Source: Acidimicrobiia bacterium
GTDB taxonomy: Bacteria > Actinomycetota > Acidimicrobiia > Spongiisociales > ZC4RG35
Length of the DNA stretch: 39,155 bases
NCBI GenBank assembly: GCA_026989215.1
Contig: JALSJV010000324.1
Coordinates: forward strand, 1-39,155
Direction: 5' to 3'
Both the position numbers and the translations under genes were made by a program. Below are positions 36,883-39,155 of this stretch, in pieces. Every line of letters starts with the position of its first letter. Positions within the stretch are counted from its first letter, which is position 1. The notes under the pieces are model-generated. The model was not told where the DNA came from, did not search any database, and saw only the letters and a program-made list of their open reading frames with translations.

Positions 36883-38319
36883 GTGCAGCCCGATGCGGGC
36901 GCCATGGCGCAGGCCGCCGTCGACGTCCTCCCGGCGTTGATCCTCGCCGGCGGGGCGATCCTGATCATCTTCTACGCCCTCTTCGTCCGTCGGACCCTCC
37001 AGGTCTGGGCGGCCGCGCTCGCCACCGCGACGCTGGCGGCGGCCGGGTACGCCGTCGGCGTCTTCCTCGGTGAGCCGCCGGGCGTCACCTTCTTCGGGAC
37101 CTTCGCCGTCGACGGTGTCAACCTGTGGGCGACGGCGATCATCCTCGTCGTCACGGTGCTGACCGTCGCGCTCTCGGTGGAGTGGTTCGACACCGATGCC
37201 CGTCAGGGTGAGTACTACGCCGTCGTGCTCTTCTCGGCGTTGGGGGCGGTCCTGCTGGCCGGTGCCCTCGACCTGATGGAGCTGGTCATCGCCATGATGC
37301 TGGCGTCGGTGACCGCCTACACGATGGCCGGATATCACCGCCGGTCTCGGAGCTCGTCGGAGGCGGCGATCAAGTACTTCCTCCTCGGCGGCCTCGCCAA
37401 CGGGGTGATGGTGTACGGGGTCGCCCTCCTGTTCGGTCTGGCGGGATCGACCACCTTCTCCGAGCTGGAGACCGGACTCGCCGGAGCCGATCCCCTCGCG
37501 CTCGTGGTGGGGTTCGGGTTCGTCGCCATGGGTGTGGCCTTCAAGTTGGGCGCCCTCCCCGCCCATCAGTGGATGCCCGACGTGGCTCAGGGGGCTCCCG
37601 CTCCCGCCGCCGCCTTCCTGCTGGTCGCCGGGAAGGTGGGGGCGCTCGTCGTCCTCGCCCGGCTGGTCATGGTGCTCCCCGAGGATCTCCTCGGATGGAG
37701 ACCGGTCGTGGCGTTGCTGGCGGCGGCGACGATGACCCTGGGGAACCTCGCCGCCCTGTGGCAGGACGACGTCCGACGTCTGCTGGGATGGTCCTCGGTC
37801 TCCCAGACCGGTTACGGGCTGCTGGCGGTGGTCGCCGTGGGTCGGAGCGATCTGGCGATCCCGTCGCTGCTGTTCTTCCTGGCCGCCTACGCCCTCGGCA
37901 ACATGGCGGCGTTCGGGGTCGTGGTCGAGCTCCGTGGCCTCACCGACCGCGGGGCGTATCGAGGATTGGCCGGGCCCCATCCGTGGCTCATCGGGGGGCT
38001 GGCCGTGTCGTTCCTCTCCTTCGTCGGGATCCCGCCGCTGGGGGGCTTCGCCGCCAAGCTGCTGCTGATGGGGGCCGTCATCGACGCCGGGTACACATGG
38101 CTGGCGGTGCTCACGATCATCAACTCGGCGATCTCGCTCTTCTACTACGCCCGGGTGCTCGGACCGGCCTATTTCGGGGCGGCGGCTCGGCCTCGGCCCG
38201 TGCTGGGTCGTTGGGCCGGAGCCGCGGTGCTCGTCGCCGTGGTCGGGGTGGTGGCGATCGGGGTCGTCGCCCAGCCCCTCGCCCAGGCGTGGGGGGCCCT
38301 GAGTCTCGTGGGTCGCTGA
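36883..38319 (+). CDS. nuoN: Complex I-like antiporter subunit N
   Basis: A 478-residue antiporter-like subunit. TM7 and TM8 lysines are present (VAFKLGALPAHQWMP and VAGKVGAL). The TM5 glutamate of NuoN (E. coli Glu133, GIEL) is replaced by Met139 in IAMMLASVTAYTMAGY; the alignment through the following SSEAAIKYFLL segment is gap-free, so the substitution is secure by eye. The other acid in the region, Glu133, sits one and a half turns earlier. It starts with GTG one base after the nuoM stop. It converges on a small gene with four bases between the stops. Confidence 0.88.
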   Translation: MQPDAGAMAQAAVDVLPALILAGGAILIIFYALFVRRTLQVWAAALATATLAAAGYAVGVFLGEPPGVTFFGTFAVDGVNLWATAIILVVTVLTVALSVEWFDTDARQGEYYAVVLFSALGAVLLAGALDLMELVIAMMLASVTAYTMAGYHRRSRSSSEAAIKYFLLGGLANGVMVYGVALLFGLAGSTTFSELETGLAGADPLALVVGFGFVAMGVAFKLGALPAHQWMPDVAQGAPAPAAAFLLVAGKVGALVVLARLVMVLPEDLLGWRPVVALLAAATMTLGNLAALWQDDVRRLLGWSSVSQTGYGLLAVVAVGRSDLAIPSLLFFLAAYALGNMAAFGVVVELRGLTDRGAYRGLAGPHPWLIGGLAVSFLSFVGIPPLGGFAAKLLLMGAVIDAGYTWLAVLTIINSAISLFYYARVLGPAYFGAAARPRPVLGRWAGAAVLVAVVGVVAIGVVAQPLAQAWGALSLVGR

Positions 38320-38323
38320 GATC

Positions 38324-38767
38324 TCAGCGGCCCCGTGGACGCCACCAGCGTCGCCGGGTCTGAGGCCGGACGTCGGGGACCCGGCGGGCGATGTCCTCGA
38401 ACTCCATGGTGCGGGCGGAGAGCTCCAGCAGCATCTCGTCTCGCCGACGCCGTCCCTCCGGATCGAGGAAATCGTCGTCGATGCGGGCCAGGAGCCCCCG
38501 GGCCAGCTCCAGGTCGAGGGCGTCGAGGGCGGCGCGGGCTTCGCCGAGGCGACGCCGGTTCGTCGTTCGCTGACGATCGGCCCATCGGCGAGCTCGGCGG
38601 AGCTGGAGGTGGGCCCGCCGGCGGGCGGCTTCGGGGAGTCGTTCGAGGAGCGGCCCGGTGGTCGGGTCGTCGGCTATGGCGAGGAGCATCCGTGACTCGT
38701 CGGCGTCCGCCAGCTCGAGGATGCGGCGGTGGAGAGCCCAGGCCTGGTCGTCGGTGGGGGCGGTCAC
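38324..38767 (-). CDS. Small helical, Arg/Glu-rich protein of unknown function
   Basis: I do not recognise this 147-residue protein. It is almost wholly alpha-helical by composition, rich in Arg, Ala, Leu and Glu, with no Cys and no hydrophobic membrane segment. It opens with a DDQAWALHRRILELAD helix and ends in RRRWWRPRGR, a highly basic tail. The GTG at 38767 fits a minus-strand leaderless promoter (TATCCT seven bases upstream). The convergent position behind nuoN gives no hint of its role. Confidence 0.65.
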   Translation of the reverse strand: MTAPTDDQAWALHRRILELADADESRMLLAIADDPTTGPLLERLPEAARRRAHLQLRRARRWADRQRTTNRRRLGEARAALDALDLELARGLLARIDDDFLDPEGRRRRDEMLLELSARTMEFEDIARRVPDVRPQTRRRWWRPRGR

Positions 38768-38774
38768 GGGCGAC

Positions 38775-38780
38775 AGGATA
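38775..38780 (-). promoter_or_regulatory. -10 element for the leaderless small helical protein gene
   Basis: On the minus strand TATCCT is followed after seven bases by the GTG start at 38767, without a ribosome binding site. It is the closest to the TATAAT consensus among the leaderless set. Confidence 0.5.
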
Positions 38781-38855
38781 TGCGGGACGGCGGATTGTGG
38801 GTGACGCCGTTTCCTTGCGCGTCGCAGCGCCTACGCTGTAGGCCGAAGGCGACCG

Positions 38856-39155
38856 GTGACGCGACGTGTGAGACGACCACTTGTCCTGCTCTCGATCTTC
38901 GGCCTGGTGGTGGCTGCGTGCGGTGGGGCGGCCGCCGAGGGCTCGATCCGGTACGTCGACCCGTCGAGCCAGACCCTCATCGAGGTCCCGGCGTCGTGGC
39001 ACCTCTACGAGTTGGAAGAGCTCTCCCAGCGCCTCGACGACCTCCCCTTCGTCGAAGCGGTCCAGGGTCTCGAGTTCCCCCTGCAGTCGATGGTGGCCTT
39101 CGACGGGGCGCCCTTCGAGCGTGCCGAGAATCTGGCGGTGGCCATCCCGGAGGCC
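38856..39155 (+). CDS. Lipoprotein, 3' end outside window
   Basis: The first 100 residues of a predicted secreted lipoprotein. An Arg-rich start is followed by a hydrophobic stretch ending in the lipobox VAAC with Gly-Gly after it. Beyond Cys22 the sequence is soluble and begins with a SIRYVDPSSQTLIEVPASW segment, which looks like the beta-strand opening of a domain of about 150-200 residues. I cannot assign a family. The GTG at 38856 is one possible start and a second GTG lies 12 bases downstream. Confidence 0.65.
   Translation, partial: MTRRVRRPLVLLSIFGLVVAACGGAAAEGSIRYVDPSSQTLIEVPASWHLYELEELSQRLDDLPFVEAVQGLEFPLQSMVAFDGAPFERAENLAVAIPEA

Noticed and set aside
38815-38837. TTGCGC and TACGCT as a promoter for the final lipoprotein gene
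   Set aside because: The spacer is only 11 bases and the -10 lies 18 bases before the start, so neither a classical nor a leaderless promoter fits.

Overview
The window is a very GC-rich chromosomal segment with strong G/C preference at third codon positions, frequent GTG and some TTG starts, short intergenic gaps and many 4-base stop/start overlaps. Gene families (split rpoB and rpoC of actinobacterial type, BlaI/M56 pair, PfkB, GH1, partial nuo cluster) point to Actinomycetota, plausibly a deep or environmental lineage such as Acidimicrobiia; this placement is inference. I saw no tRNA, rRNA, CRISPR array, insertion sequence or prophage. No gap between genes exceeds 300 bases.

Layout. 1-2172: end of a CoA-binding protein, a small membrane protein, and an acyltransferase-3 membrane protein whose open frame runs through the small membrane gene on the other strand. 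2289-6250: a cytochrome oxidase operon (coxB, ctaD, ctaE, cupredoxin lipoprotein); the oxidase is A2-type (YSHPAVY) and both CoxB and the cupredoxin carry Met/Asp/Glu/Gly-rich segments. 6301-7559: BlaI-type repressor and short M56 metalloprotease. 7597-15793: small upstream ORF and ClC-type chloride/proton antiporter, oligopeptidase-B-like S9 peptidase, VOC protein, aldehyde dehydrogenase, PfkB sugar kinase, GH1 glycosidase. 15834-21034: a second cupredoxin lipoprotein, TlpA-like thioredoxin, MFS transporter, D-cysteine desulfhydrase-like PLP enzyme, Crp/Fnr regulator, CcdA. 21038-29755: class I fructose-bisphosphate aldolase divergent from rpoB-rpoC, which sits away from its usual ribosomal-protein neighbours.

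29836-38319 is the most interesting part: a G-tract palindrome resembling CsoR-family copper operators, an extended -10 promoter, a 48-residue YHS-domain protein, then eight tightly overlapping complex-I-like genes in the order nuoA, fused cysteine-free nuoB/nuoD-like, nuoH, nuoJ, nuoK, nuoL, nuoM, nuoN. No NADH module (NuoEFG), no NuoI and no iron-sulfur ligands are encoded, and several canonical charged or quinone-site residues are replaced. It looks like a complex-I membrane arm on a redox-dead adaptor, so its energy input is unknown. The window ends with a small helical protein (minus strand) and the start of a lipoprotein.

A second theme is leaderless expression: at least eight genes have a TANNNT -10 hexamer 6-9 bases before the start codon and no ribosome binding site. 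A third is copper and thiol handling: two type-1 copper proteins, an oxidase with a CuA site, TlpA and CcdA.
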